Shown: positions 18,777 through 28,057, numbered from the stretch's first letter. The stretch is 64,000 nt of DNA from Roseihalotalea indica (GCF_022458895.1 NZ_JAINFL010000007.1:262544-326543), one strand, 5' to 3'. Numbers and translations: made by a program. The notes: generated by a model from the letters alone, not told the origin.

Positions 18777-20036
18777 ATGAAAAGCATTCATTTATTTTTT
18801 ATTCTACTTGTTGGCAGCTTGCTATTGGGCAGTTGTGACGATGAAGGAAGCGATACGCCAACTCCTGATCTGGGGGAAGGAACCGAATCTGGCTCAAAAT
18901 TTATTATAACGGCAACCCCCTTAGCCTCTGAAGGCGTGGCAGACTATATTCTGACAGCAGATGATCTGAGCACCGGAAGCGTAAGCACCACCGGTAATGG
19001 TATTGAACAGGACGGCACCTACCGGTACTACGTGACCAACAATAACAAATTCTTTAGCATGCTGTACGGACAGGGAAACCCCGGTGCCGTAACCACCTAT
19101 GAGTTAAACGCCGAAGGAGAACTGGAAATGCTGTCGGATTTTCAATCGGAAACGGTGCGCGCCTTTGCCGCAGTGGATGACGATATCCTGACCATTAAAA
19201 TGACCGCCAGTGCCGATGATCCCTATCTATACTGGTACCGCATCAGCACCAATTCCCTGACTATTGTAGACGAAGGTCAGATCAACGCCCAGGAAGTAGC
19301 TGATAAGGAAAATGGGGAACTGTCTTACTTCTCGTGGATTACTCCTAAAGATGACAAGGTATACCTGCCCTACTTCACCATCAAGGGAACACCGGAAGGA
19401 AACTGGGGAACTGACTACCCCGATGAAGCCAACATAGCGGTATACTCTTACCCTGAAATGGAACTACTGGAGACGCTAACCGATGACCGAACCAGCTTTA
19501 TTGGCCGGTATTTCACCAGTGGACTCACCTTCGATGAACAGGGCGACGGCTATGCTTTTTCTTCAGCGGTTCCCATGGACGCTGATTATCAGCTTGTCCC
19601 AACCCTGCCATCGGCGGTGACCCGGGTTTCCAACGCTACCGGAGACTTTGATGACTATTACTTTAACCTGGAAGAAGCTTCTGACGGGTACGTGATTGAT
19701 TCTCATATTTATGCTGGCAATGGCAAATTTATCGGCATCATGCAAAACAAGGCTGAAATGAATACTGCCTGGGGTGGTGGTACTGAATACGCCATCATTG
19801 ATGTGTACAATAAGACTTTTAGCTGGGTGACCGGCATGCCTGATGGGGCCACGGTAACCAATGTAACCACGGGTGGCAATAACCTGGTTTCCGAAGATGG
19901 TAGCACAGTGTATGTAGGCGTAACCACCGAGACCGGAAGTTTTGTGTACAACATTGACGTAGCCAGCGCAACGGCTACGCAAGGGCTTGAAGTGGAAGGT
20001 GGCATCATTACAGCCATCAACATGCTGACGTACTAG
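18777..20036 (+). CDS. DUF4374-family lipoprotein (XusB-like siderophore-binding protein)
   Basis: A 419-residue lipoprotein with lipobox LGSC (Cys20) followed by an acidic DDEGSD stretch of the kind that favours surface export in Bacteroidota. The body looks like repeated beta-propeller blades (TYRYYVTNNNKFFSMLYGQG, YLYWYRI, YAIIDVYNKTFSWV), as expected for DUF4374. In Bacteroides the related XusB is a surface lipoprotein that captures ferric enterobactin for its TonB partner. It lies 21 bp after the receptor gene. Function here is by family and context. Confidence 0.8.
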   Translation: MKSIHLFFILLVGSLLLGSCDDEGSDTPTPDLGEGTESGSKFIITATPLASEGVADYILTADDLSTGSVSTTGNGIEQDGTYRYYVTNNNKFFSMLYGQGNPGAVTTYELNAEGELEMLSDFQSETVRAFAAVDDDILTIKMTASADDPYLYWYRISTNSLTIVDEGQINAQEVADKENGELSYFSWITPKDDKVYLPYFTIKGTPEGNWGTDYPDEANIAVYSYPEMELLETLTDDRTSFIGRYFTSGLTFDEQGDGYAFSSAVPMDADYQLVPTLPSAVTRVSNATGDFDDYYFNLEEASDGYVIDSHIYAGNGKFIGIMQNKAEMNTAWGGGTEYAIIDVYNKTFSWVTGMPDGATVTNVTTGGNNLVSEDGSTVYVGVTTETGSFVYNIDVASATATQGLEVEGGIITAINMLTY

Positions 20037-20046
20037 ATTTTTGTTT

Positions 20047-20090
20047 CCCCTAACAGCATAATCTCTCACGCAGGGCTTATGCTGTTGGGG
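20047..20090. repeat. Intercistronic hairpin inside the iron operon
   Basis: CCCC-T-AACAGCATAA (20047-20061) pairs with TTATGCTGTTGGGG (20077-20090), 14 pairs with one bulged T and a 15-nt loop. No T-run follows. It sits between the DUF4374 and DUF4198 genes and may stabilise the upstream mRNA or lower expression of the downstream genes. Confidence 0.65.
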
Positions 20091-20168
20091 TTCCTGGAAA
20101 AATATTCAACACGCAGACAACAGAAACTACTCAATCACTTTCTTTACTCATTTAAATTGAAAACAATT

Positions 20169-20891
20169 ATGAAAAAGAACATAAAAGGGCTTTGTTTACT
20201 ACTGCTCTTTTCTATCGTCAGCCTAAGCTCAAGCTATGCCCATGCCCTGTATATCGACACTGAGGTAACGGGTAAGTCCGGCTCCAGTCACGCGGTAAAA
20301 GTGTACTACAGCGAGTTTGCCGACCGAAAAGATGAGAAGATCAAAGACTGGTACTCCGATGTGGCCAAATTTGAGCTATGGGTAGTGGCTCCTGATGGAA
20401 AGCGAAGCCAATTGCCAACCACGGCGCAGGATGATCACTATGTTGCGGAGTTTGTACCTGAGCAACAAGGCATTTACCGGCTGGAGATCAATCATACCGC
20501 CGAAGATCCGGGTGATGGTACCGCCTACCAGTTCAATGCTTTTGCCCATGTACAGGTAGGCAAAGCTTCGCCTACACCTCCCATTACAGGTAACAACAAT
20601 GTTTTAGCACTGATTGAAGAAGGTTCTTCCCTGAAAAACGATAAAACCAAAACCTTCAAAACCTACCTGAATGGTGAACTAAAAGGCAACGTAACTACCA
20701 CCGTCTTCTTACCTTCCGGTGAAACCAAAGAAATAGAAAGCAATGCGGAGGGCGTACTGGAAATTGACCTGGAAGAGGAGGGACGGCATTTTCTGGAAGC
20801 AACCGTCTACCATAAAGATGAGGCTGGTGAAACAAAGAAAGCCGCTTACAAATCGGTATGGCGTTGCGCTACTCAGAAGATTGATATTTAA
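20169..20891 (+). CDS. DUF4198-like periplasmic protein
   Basis: From ATG 20169 (an upstream in-frame ATG at 20079 overlaps the hairpin and gives no signal peptide) the protein is 240 residues with a clear signal peptide ending near SYAHA. The mature start HALYIDTEVTG and the later FELWVVAPDGKRS and YRLEINHTA are typical of the DUF4198 / CbiK-CbiM-associated beta-sandwich family found next to metal-uptake systems. It is likely periplasmic and may help metal or siderophore handling. Its exact job is unknown. Confidence 0.65.
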   Translation: MKKNIKGLCLLLLFSIVSLSSSYAHALYIDTEVTGKSGSSHAVKVYYSEFADRKDEKIKDWYSDVAKFELWVVAPDGKRSQLPTTAQDDHYVAEFVPEQQGIYRLEINHTAEDPGDGTAYQFNAFAHVQVGKASPTPPITGNNNVLALIEEGSSLKNDKTKTFKTYLNGELKGNVTTTVFLPSGETKEIESNAEGVLEIDLEEEGRHFLEATVYHKDEAGETKKAAYKSVWRCATQKIDI

Positions 20892-20921
20892 CTGTTTCGC
20901 TTTTAAGATTCTGCCCACGCT

Positions 20922-21248
20922 ATGATTACTCTTAGTTTCTTTCTTACTTTTTTAGGTTTTTATATGTTTTATAATACCTCCCAGCGAGCTAAGCTCATCC
21001 GTACCAACGGGCTGGAGATATGGGTGCAGGACCACCATCAGCCGGCTAAATATGCTGGCGGCTTTTTGTTTCTGGTGGCACTGATACTCTGTATTCTCCA
21101 ATTTGGCGTGGGTTCAGGAATCTTCTCCTTTTTTGTCATGCTCATGACGGTGGGCAGTCTGATTATACTGTTATCGCCCCTGCAATACATCAACTACCGA
21201 ACTGTTTCCGGAGTATTTTTACTATCCATCCTCCTAGAAATCATTTGA
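20922..21248 (+). CDS. Small membrane protein, DUF3325-like
   Basis: 108 residues with about three hydrophobic segments (LSFFLTFLGFYMFYN, GGFLFLVALILCILQF, FVMLMTVGSLIILLSPL). Size, topology and position just before a PepSY membrane protein match the DUF3325 proteins of proteobacterial iron-uptake operons, though I see no diagnostic motif. It lies 30 bp after the DUF4198 gene and 3 bp before the next. Confidence 0.6.
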   Translation: MITLSFFLTFLGFYMFYNTSQRAKLIRTNGLEIWVQDHHQPAKYAGGFLFLVALILCILQFGVGSGIFSFFVMLMTVGSLIILLSPLQYINYRTVSGVFLLSILLEII

Positions 21249-21251
21249 CGT

Positions 21252-21551
21252 ATGCCTGCACAGAAAAAATATCTAAGCAGCCCCAGCCAGCGTTTCGCTA
21301 AAATCACTGCGGGACTTATTGGCGGCTATATGGTCACCGTTTCGCTGCATCTGGCGCTGGCCCACTATTTCAATCACGTAGATGTGATCATGACCTTGAG
21401 ATTCGGCGGGTTCATCCTGTGGGTTGGCTTGCTGATCGTTGCCTTTCTGGTGAAAAACGGTTGGAAAATCTGGGGGCTTTACCTGCTGATCACCCTGGTT
21501 TTTTCGGTCATCTTTTATTTCAGTAATACCTATCATCCTATCCTACCATGA
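21252..21551 (+). CDS. Small membrane protein, DUF3649-like iron-uptake protein
   Basis: 99 residues with three hydrophobic segments, starting RFAKITAGLIGGYMVTVSL. DUF3649 iron-uptake proteins have the same length and a similar Gly-Gly-Tyr first helix, and occur with DUF3325 and PepSY genes. Its stop overlaps the start of the PepSY gene (ATGA), so the two are translationally coupled. Family assignment is by resemblance and context only. Confidence 0.6.
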   Translation: MPAQKKYLSSPSQRFAKITAGLIGGYMVTVSLHLALAHYFNHVDVIMTLRFGGFILWVGLLIVAFLVKNGWKIWGLYLLITLVFSVIFYFSNTYHPILP

Positions 21552-23185
21552 AAATGAGTAACCGGGTTTATAACATCTTATTTCACACTCATACCATCAG
21601 TGGGATTGTGATCAGTGCGATTCTGTACGTCATATTTTTTGCTGGCTCTTTTTCTTTCTTTCGGGATGAGATCATTAGTTGGGAACGGAACGAGCCTGTG
21701 CAGGAAAGCAGCATTCCGGACCTGGACCTTAATGTGCTACTCGACACACTCAGCCAGCGGTATGATACCTACGGCCGGGATATTTCTTTTACCCGCTACG
21801 TGGAAGACCAACGCATTGCAGTAAGCCTCTCCGCTCCTAAAGACACTACCGCCCAACAACAGGGTGGCCGAAGAAGAGGCGAGTACTTCGCTATGAATGT
21901 TGACGATTACCAGACGTATACGTATGCTGGCAACTACTCCATTGGTGAGTTTTTGTATCGGCTGCATTTTCTGGCCCAGCTTAATCTTTACGGAAGATCT
22001 GGGTACCTGATCGCAGGTATTGTGTCTTTTTTCTTCCTCTTTGCCGTAGTAACCGGGGTGCTGGTGCATTGGAAAAAAATCGTCTCTAATTTTTATGTTT
22101 TCCGGCCCCAGGCCAGCCTGAAAAACATTTGGACAGACGCCCACACGGCTTTAGGTATCTTAGGCCTACCCTACCAGTTCGTGTATGCGGTCACTGGTGT
22201 TTTCCTGATCGTTGGTACCACCATCATGTCGCCCCCGGTGTTAAAATATATTTATGGTGGAGACACCGAAAAGATGTACGATGACTTCGGCTATGGCACC
22301 AAGGAGTTTCCTATGGCGATGGAGAAGCAGAGCGAAGCAATAGACCTTAACCGCTTTGTAGACCAGGCAACCGCTCGCTGGCCTGAGTTCTACGTCAGAT
22401 CGGTCAACCTGTACAATTACGGTGATGCCAGTATGCATGTGGCAGTGACGGGCCACCCGGAATATACCTCCAAGTTGTTGGGCGAAGGCGAGTTGGTTTT
22501 TAATGCCGCCAGTGGGGAGATTGTATCCGAAAAAGATCCATTCAGTCATACCTCCTATCTGGACGGTGCCTCCGGGATATTGTACCGGCTGCACTTCGGA
22601 GATTTCGGCGGAGTCGGGCTGAGAGTTGTGTATTTTGTGCTGGGAATTGTCTCCTGCTTCGTCATCCTTTCCGGGGTGCTTATCTGGCTGGTGGCCCGCG
22701 ATAAGCGGAATATGGATGAAAAGAAACGTAAGTTTAACAACTGGCTGGGGTGGGTCTATCTGGCCATCTGCCTCAGCATGTATCCGACCACAGCGTTTAC
22801 GTTCCTGGGCGTGAAGTTATTTGTCACTGAGTTTGATGCCTCTCGCATGACATCCATTTATCATATCTTTTTCTATTCCTGGCTGGCGTTTATTGTCTTG
22901 TTTACCGCCAAACGAGATAACTTCTTTACCAATAAGTTTTGTCTGATCATCGGTGCGGTATTAGGCATGCTAGTGCCGATAGCCAATGGCATCATCTCCG
23001 GCAACTGGATATGGATTACCTATACTAAGGGTTACGATGATATCTTCTTGATAGATGTATTCTGGCTGATCCTCTCTATCGTCACTTTTCTGGTAGCTAT
23101 TGGATTAAAACAAAAAGATACCGGTAAGCCTAAACTCCGCCCGGCCAGCAGCAAACCCAAAGTTTTGGTTAACGAGGGTAGCTAA
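21548..23185 (+). CDS. PepSY-associated transmembrane protein (XusC/PiuB-like)
   Basis: A 545-residue inner-membrane protein. The first helix carries paired His (FHTHTISGIVISAILYVIFF), followed by a periplasmic PepSY region, two more helices with conserved His (LYRLHF occurs twice, LVHWKK), and a C-terminal helical bundle. Such proteins are thought to reduce or release iron from ferric siderophores at the inner membrane. It ends the operon; no clear terminator was seen after it. Confidence 0.85.
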   Translation: MKMSNRVYNILFHTHTISGIVISAILYVIFFAGSFSFFRDEIISWERNEPVQESSIPDLDLNVLLDTLSQRYDTYGRDISFTRYVEDQRIAVSLSAPKDTTAQQQGGRRRGEYFAMNVDDYQTYTYAGNYSIGEFLYRLHFLAQLNLYGRSGYLIAGIVSFFFLFAVVTGVLVHWKKIVSNFYVFRPQASLKNIWTDAHTALGILGLPYQFVYAVTGVFLIVGTTIMSPPVLKYIYGGDTEKMYDDFGYGTKEFPMAMEKQSEAIDLNRFVDQATARWPEFYVRSVNLYNYGDASMHVAVTGHPEYTSKLLGEGELVFNAASGEIVSEKDPFSHTSYLDGASGILYRLHFGDFGGVGLRVVYFVLGIVSCFVILSGVLIWLVARDKRNMDEKKRKFNNWLGWVYLAICLSMYPTTAFTFLGVKLFVTEFDASRMTSIYHIFFYSWLAFIVLFTAKRDNFFTNKFCLIIGAVLGMLVPIANGIISGNWIWITYTKGYDDIFLIDVFWLILSIVTFLVAIGLKQKDTGKPKLRPASSKPKVLVNEGS

Positions 23186-23486
23186 TTGGGGACCAAACAA
23201 GGTAGGTATGGAATAAATCAAATCAGGAAGTTATAGTTTGAAGAAAAAATGATAAGTAGTTAGTATCGGGTCTAGATCTAGTCTGCAATAGTTTTAAATC
23301 AGCTAAATGCCTTTCTAAGATGGTAAAATAGAGGCTATAAGGATCATTGATTACTCATCAGATGGTAATGGCAGGTGGATAATCCAAATTGTAAGTAAAT
23401 CACTTAATCGCCTCTCCTTGTATAAACGTATTAGTGCTAAACGATTATTCTATTGGCTTGCACCTTTTTGTTTTCTTCAATGCCGG
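23186..23486. other. Intergenic region between convergent genes
   Basis: About 300 bp between the PepSY gene and the convergent dehydrogenase gene. I see no gene, no strong hairpin and no clear promoter. Confidence 0.5.
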
Positions 23487-24461
23487 TTATGAAGCTTTGG
23501 GACGTCCTACCACGTGAGGGGGAGTTTTGCCTTCAAAGAAAGTAATCAGGTTTCGGGTTGCTTCATGGGCCATAGCGATACGAGCCTCAATCGTTTCAGT
23601 ACCGATATGAGGAGTGAGCACTACGTTATCCATCGTCAGCAGTTCTTCAGAAATGTGCGGCTCTTCCTCGAAAACATCCAAAGCGGCCCCACCTAGTTTT
23701 CCTGCCTGTAACTGTCGGATTAGGGCTTGCTCATCAATTACTGGTCCGCGAGCAGTATTGATCAGAAAAGCACCCGGTTTCATTCGTTCTAACTCCTCAG
23801 CTCCCAGCAAATGGTGAGTGGCTTCAGTGAGGGGAGTATGAAGGCTCACAATATCTGCTTGTTCCAACAGCTCGTTTAAGGGCAGGTAGGTAGCGCTCAC
23901 TTCATTTTCAAAGTGCTCGAAAAGCTGATGCCGCTGATAATACACAATACGCATTCCAAAAGTGATGGCACGTCGGGCTACGGCGCGTCCAATGCGCCCC
24001 ATGCCGATAATACCCAGAGTTTTGCCATGTAAGGAGTGTCCGGTATGTTTCTGCAACATGCCCCAGGTAAAATCACTGCGGTCTCCGCGAAGTTTACGGT
24101 CGCAATAGGTGATATTTCGCATTAGGGACAGCATCAGTCCGAAAGCCGTTTCAGCGGTGGCTTCGGTAACTGCCGTAGGAGTATTGGTAACAGTAATGCC
24201 TTTTTCGGTAGCATAATCTACATCGATGCTGTCGTAGCCTACACCGTAGTTGGCAATGATCTTTAATTTTGCAGCAGCATCAATTGTTTCTGCATTGACG
24301 GGTACATTAATGGCCAGGTAGCCGTCTACATCGGCAATCTGCTCCAGGATTTCCTCAGCAGAAAACGCACGTTTATCCGATGGGTATACTACCTCAAAGT
24401 GTTCTCTAAGCGGTTTTAGCCCTTCTTCGGGTAGGGTATAAGGTACAAGGATTTTTGGCAT
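23487..24461 (-). CDS. D-isomer-specific 2-hydroxyacid dehydrogenase
   Basis: 324 residues. The NAD-binding motif is GIIGMGRIGRAVARRA. Catalytic residues are visible as Arg in NTARGPVIDE, Glu in DVFEEEP and His in LTPHIGTET. The family interconverts 2-keto and D-2-hydroxy acids in the cytosol (glyoxylate, hydroxypyruvate, phenylpyruvate and similar); the substrate cannot be told. It has no close same-strand partner upstream and appears to be a single gene. Confidence 0.9.
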   Translation of the reverse strand: MPKILVPYTLPEEGLKPLREHFEVVYPSDKRAFSAEEILEQIADVDGYLAINVPVNAETIDAAAKLKIIANYGVGYDSIDVDYATEKGITVTNTPTAVTEATAETAFGLMLSLMRNITYCDRKLRGDRSDFTWGMLQKHTGHSLHGKTLGIIGMGRIGRAVARRAITFGMRIVYYQRHQLFEHFENEVSATYLPLNELLEQADIVSLHTPLTEATHHLLGAEELERMKPGAFLINTARGPVIDEQALIRQLQAGKLGGAALDVFEEEPHISEELLTMDNVVLTPHIGTETIEARIAMAHEATRNLITFFEGKTPPHVVGRPKAS

Positions 24462-24903
24462 GGGTGTAAAAAATTACTGAAATCGTCGGTTAAACTATTT
24501 ATTAATTAGGGTAAAGAATATCAGGAAAGGATAATAAATATTCCCTGAACCGTAGTACCATAGGAGGGTGTCTGATCAGGGGTTGGTTTGCCTTCCAGGG
24601 GTAAGCCTCTAAAAATACGATTCATGCTGTTGCTAGTGGCATACATATGGCCCTTTACTTTCTTGCAGAAAAGGGCTTTTGTTCTTAAAAAAACAGCCAA
24701 AGCATGGTTGAAAACTTTGATTATAGTATGATCTAGCTGGCGTACCATGTGATTGTAAAGGTAAAAATAAAACCGTCTAACGACGGTCTTTTCTATAACG
24801 GGTTCTGATAGATTTTGTGTTCTAAAATTAATAAAAATACAGCTTATAAGTTTGCTGAACAGCTATCTGCCTTTGATGGATTACTCTTATTAGGGTAGTT
24901 CAG
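24462..24903. other. Intergenic region downstream of trpF
   Basis: A minus-strand frame of 75 codons at 24521-24748 (begins MVRQLDHT) has no recognisable domain and follows the trpF terminator; I do not call it a gene. The rest is A/T-rich with no motif beyond the terminator. Confidence 0.4.
24772..24787 (-). terminator. Terminator downstream of trpF
   Basis: ACCGTC and GACGGT pair around a 4-nt loop. On the minus strand the stem is followed by TTTATTTTT, giving a normal intrinsic terminator for trpCF. On the plus strand it is followed by CTTTTC, so it could work weakly both ways. Confidence 0.75.
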
Positions 24904-25536
24904 TTACTCCGATTTTCGCAATTGATTTACGAGTTTCTGTAACTGGGGGATGTCTTTCTGGCCTGGTTCCGTCTCAAAACGGCTATTCACATCTATACCA
25001 AACAGTTGAGGGTGGTCTACCTGCAATGCTCTGTCCAGGTTGTTTAAACTGATGCCGCCACTGAGAAAAAATGGGGTAGGGAGATCATAAGCTTTTAGCT
25101 GATCCCAGTCAAAAGATTCACCGGAGCCGCCGTATTGCTGGGTTTGGGTGTCAAACAGAAAATAATCTACGTATGGTTGATACGCTTGCAGTTGGGAAAA
25201 ATCAAAGTCGCCTTTCCCTAAACTGAATACTTTGATCACTACATAGTCATTTTCATGTAGCTGCTGGCAGGTTTCGGGAGGCTCTGCTCCGTGTAACTGA
25301 AGTCCGTTTAATCCGAACTTCTGAGCCTGGGCTATCATCTCTTCAGCTTTAGCATTCACAAACACCCCAATTTTCTGGATACGGTCCGGCAAGGGGATAA
25401 GGTCTTCCGGGGTCAGGGTGTCAGCCATATAGCGAGGCGATTTCTCATAGAAGATAAACCCCAGATAGTCGGGTTGCAACGCGCTTACTTCTAACAGGTT
25501 CTCCGGGAACTTCATCCCACATATCTTGAGCTTCAT
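24904..25536 (-). CDS. trpF: Phosphoribosylanthranilate isomerase
   Basis: 210 residues from ATG 25536, chosen because it gives the family N-terminus MKLKICGMK with the catalytic Cys and makes a 4-bp ATGA overlap with the trpC stop. FIFYEKSPRY and the C-terminal GIDVNSRFE with the catalytic Asp and phosphate site are present. It carries out the Amadori rearrangement in tryptophan synthesis. It is translationally coupled to trpC. The rest of the pathway genes lie about 11 kb away (trpD, trpG, trpE) or outside the window (trpA, trpB). Confidence 0.95.
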   Translation of the reverse strand: MKLKICGMKFPENLLEVSALQPDYLGFIFYEKSPRYMADTLTPEDLIPLPDRIQKIGVFVNAKAEEMIAQAQKFGLNGLQLHGAEPPETCQQLHENDYVVIKVFSLGKGDFDFSQLQAYQPYVDYFLFDTQTQQYGGSGESFDWDQLKAYDLPTPFFLSGGISLNNLDRALQVDHPQLFGIDVNSRFETEPGQKDIPQLQKLVNQLRKSE

Positions 25537-26342
25537 ACCGATAGTGCGTTTACTTCCTGAATAAACTCCTGACACGCCTGGGCTGGATTTGACTGTTTCA
25601 TAAAGTATTCGCCAATCAGAAAACCTTCGTAGCCATGATCCATCAGCGTGCGGATGTTAGCCGGATCATTGATCCCGCTTTCAGAAATTTTGACGATTTC
25701 TTTAGGCATCAACTGGGCAAGCTGAATGGATGTTTCAATGGTAGTATGAAAGGTGTTTAGATCCCGGTTGTTTACGCCAACCACATCAATGAATGGCGCA
25801 ATTAAATCGTTCAGCGCTGTTTGCTGGAGCTCGGTTTCGTTGTGTACTTCCAGCAAAACCTCCAAGCCTAGCCGGTGAGCGTGTTGGGCCAGTGCAAGCA
25901 CTCGGGGGGGAGGTAAAATAGCCGCAATCAGCAGAATGGCATCCGCTCCAATGGCTTTAGCTTCGGTGATCTGATACTCGTCAATGGTGAAATCTTTCCT
26001 AAGAATTGGGGCGACGTTCTGCTCCCGGGCAATTTGCAGATTCTCATCGCTTCCGTTGAAAAAGTCTATATCGGTCAGTACGGATAGAGCCGCCGCACCC
26101 GCCTTTATGTAGCCTCTTGTGGTATCAGAAACACCCGCCTGATCATTGATTATTCCTTTGGAAGGAGACTTTCTTTTAAACTCAGCAATAATGCCCGGAG
26201 TAGTTTGCCGGAGAGCTTGCGAAAGGGAATATGTGGGTCGGTCAAACAGAGAACTTTTCTCTAAAGTATTTATTGTCTGGCGCTCTTTCCGTTCGGCCAC
26301 TTCCGCTTTCTTGCGTACGACAATGGTATCTAAAATGCTCAT
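25533..26342 (-). CDS. trpC: Indole-3-glycerol-phosphate synthase
   Basis: 269 residues from ATG 26342 (MSILDTIVVRKK), the usual family start; an upstream in-frame ATG at 26366 falls inside the -7-like element. EFKRKSPSKG, LRKDFTIDEYQI, VGVNNRDL and KISESGI are the standard substrate-binding and catalytic motifs of the TIM barrel. It closes the indole ring in tryptophan synthesis. It forms a two-gene unit with trpF, separate from the trpE cluster. Confidence 0.96.
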   Translation of the reverse strand: MSILDTIVVRKKAEVAERKERQTINTLEKSSLFDRPTYSLSQALRQTTPGIIAEFKRKSPSKGIINDQAGVSDTTRGYIKAGAAALSVLTDIDFFNGSDENLQIAREQNVAPILRKDFTIDEYQITEAKAIGADAILLIAAILPPPRVLALAQHAHRLGLEVLLEVHNETELQQTALNDLIAPFIDVVGVNNRDLNTFHTTIETSIQLAQLMPKEIVKISESGINDPANIRTLMDHGYEGFLIGEYFMKQSNPAQACQEFIQEVNALSV

Positions 26343-26363
26343 ATTCGCGTAGGTTTGTATGAG

Positions 26364-26371
26364 CAAAGGTA
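26364..26371 (-). promoter_or_regulatory. -7-like element upstream of trpC
   Basis: On the minus strand TACCTTTG matches TAnnTTTG and lies 22 bp before the trpC start. No TTTG is found 19 bp further upstream, so the promoter is only half supported. Confidence 0.35.
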
Positions 26372-26481
26372 GGGAAAAACCGTATGGAAGCGGAATAGTT
26401 GGCCGCCTAATTCCTGCTTCTAAGGCTGTAACTTTTAACGATAAGTACCATACGGTTTCTCTGGTAGATATACTGCGCTAG

Positions 26482-27246
26482 TTAACGGTCTTGCCAGGTG
26501 AGCCCTTCCAGTGCGATAGAGTATGTGCTGGTGGTTGCATCGTACGAAATGGTATACTGCTCGGGGTAATAGCCTGTTTCCTGCCAGCGTTCGGGCCAGC
26601 GGATCGGCTTCGTAATCGTGGTTTTACTATCCAGGAAGGGCTTGGAGACCATAGGCTCCAGAAAGTTGATGGTAGCATTATACTTTCCATAGATAAACGT
26701 ATGGGTGAAGGTGCCGGTACCGGCAATTTCCGGCGAAAGCAGGTCTATGATATGCGCTCCCATACGTGGAACACCACCCGGGAGTTCCAGGTAGTCTGGA
26801 GCCAGATGCTGAGGTTCTAAAGGCTTATTAAACGCTGCCGTATCGGTCGGGGCAATCTGATCGCGTTGGGAAGGCGATATAAAATAAAAATGCATATCGA
26901 AGTGAGGGATGTCATACACCCCCGGTGGTTCGTGTCCCATCTCATTCCAGTCTAAGGTGGCGTGATTAAACGGCGGTACCGAAAGCTCAGTTGGCATAGC
27001 TAGCTGAAACTCATCGGCATGCATAGACCCGGTCGGGAGGTTTTCCAGTGCACTTTCGTTAAAGCGGATGCCAATGGTCTGCGGTTCCAGGATGTCGTTG
27101 GTGATAATAAAAGTCCAGGCGTTCCCATTGCCAACGGCAACTTTAGGGCCTTCAAACTCGGTAGGGAGAACGGGGATTTCTGCCTCATCATGGCAGGACC
27201 ACGTCATAAGGCAAAAAAAGGGTAAAAGTATGCTACTAGATTTCAT
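26482..27246 (-). CDS. Exported lipoprotein, DUF5602/TTHB210-like
   Basis: 254 residues with a lipoprotein signal (MTWSC, Cys18). Stretches such as GNGNAWTFI, the His-rich PHFDMHFYFIS and GVPRMGAHIID resemble the DUF5602 (TTHB210-like) family, exported proteins of unknown function. The conserved His residues could bind a metal, which is inference. It is followed on the same strand by nothing closely spaced; the exported cupin lies upstream by 56 bp, so the two may be co-transcribed. Confidence 0.6.
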   Translation of the reverse strand: MKSSSILLPFFCLMTWSCHDEAEIPVLPTEFEGPKVAVGNGNAWTFIITNDILEPQTIGIRFNESALENLPTGSMHADEFQLAMPTELSVPPFNHATLDWNEMGHEPPGVYDIPHFDMHFYFISPSQRDQIAPTDTAAFNKPLEPQHLAPDYLELPGGVPRMGAHIIDLLSPEIAGTGTFTHTFIYGKYNATINFLEPMVSKPFLDSKTTITKPIRWPERWQETGYYPEQYTISYDATTSTYSIALEGLTWQDR

Positions 27247-27302
27247 GGGGTTTGGTGTTAGTTTTGGCTTAGATCATGAATTGGAATAAAGTGGAAGTCT
27301 GG

Positions 27303-27839
27303 CTAAAGGAAGCGAATGTTATAGCGTCCGCATATTTCAGCTACTTTCTCCAGGTCGGGTGGCCCGGCAGGTAGCTGGGCTATCTCCTCAAACATGTTCT
27401 CAATACCTGCGGGGAAAACACTCAGAATTACTTTGGCTTTTTGGTTGCCGACAATCTTCCAGGTATGAGGGATACCCCGCGGACCAAAGGCCAGATCGCC
27501 AGCACTAAGGATGGTAGTTTTATCGCCCACCGTAAGCTCCATTTGTCCTTCCAGCACTTTAAAAACTTCGTCTTCATCTTCGTGCACATGGGGAGGAATG
27601 GCGGTGCCTGGTTCATTTTCCTCTTCTATCAGGGTAAACTGACCGTTGGTGTCTTTGCCCGTGAGTTTGATGGTCTGGTGATCGCCTATAACGTTCAACG
27701 ACTTACCTTCGGTTGCCCGAATAATTTTAGCCGACATAACAGGTTCACGAGAAGCGGGGGAGCTGGCCCAGGTTGTGGTAGTGGCGGTCCCTACGACTCC
27801 GGCCATCATGGTGCTCTTCAGAAATTCTTTTCTGTTCAT
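27303..27839 (-). CDS. Exported cupin-domain protein
   Basis: 178 residues. The N-terminus (MNRKEFLKSTMMAG) resembles a Tat-type signal, though only one Arg of the pair is present. The cupin core follows: metal-binding IPPHVHEDEDEVFKVLEGQ (motif 1) and GPRGIPHTWKIVG (motif 2). Such proteins are metal-dependent dioxygenases, isomerases or sugar-binding proteins; the reaction cannot be read from sequence. It lies 56 bp upstream of the DUF5602-like gene on the same strand. Confidence 0.8.
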   Translation of the reverse strand: MNRKEFLKSTMMAGVVGTATTTTWASSPASREPVMSAKIIRATEGKSLNVIGDHQTIKLTGKDTNGQFTLIEEENEPGTAIPPHVHEDEDEVFKVLEGQMELTVGDKTTILSAGDLAFGPRGIPHTWKIVGNQKAKVILSVFPAGIENMFEEIAQLPAGPPDLEKVAEICGRYNIRFL

Positions 27840-27871
27840 AACTTTAAATATTTAGGTTTATAAAATGGGAT

Positions 27872-28057
27872 TCAGGAATTTATCTTAGGTGAATGAGAAG
27901 GAGCTTTGTGGCTTTCCTGTTGAAAATGTTCGGAAAGTTGCCGGTCTATCCATTCCCACTCAGCTTGCTGTCTGGCATGAATCCGGGTGAGTTTCTGATC
28001 TGTTTTCAGAGTTAACTTGGAAGTCGGTGATTGGAATTTCCATACCAGCTTTATCAT
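27872..28057 (-). CDS. Small hypothetical protein
   Basis: A 61-residue basic protein of unknown family, 32 bp before the cupin start and on the same strand. It has a charged helical middle (HARQQAEWEWIDRQL) and no signal or membrane segment. Its position suggests it could be co-transcribed with the cupin, but coding potential is uncertain. Confidence 0.35.
   Translation of the reverse strand: MIKLVWKFQSPTSKLTLKTDQKLTRIHARQQAEWEWIDRQLSEHFQQESHKAPSHSPKINS

Noticed and set aside
24521..24748. A 75-codon minus-strand frame after trpF
   Set aside because: No recognised domain, no supporting start signal, and it lies past the trpF terminator.
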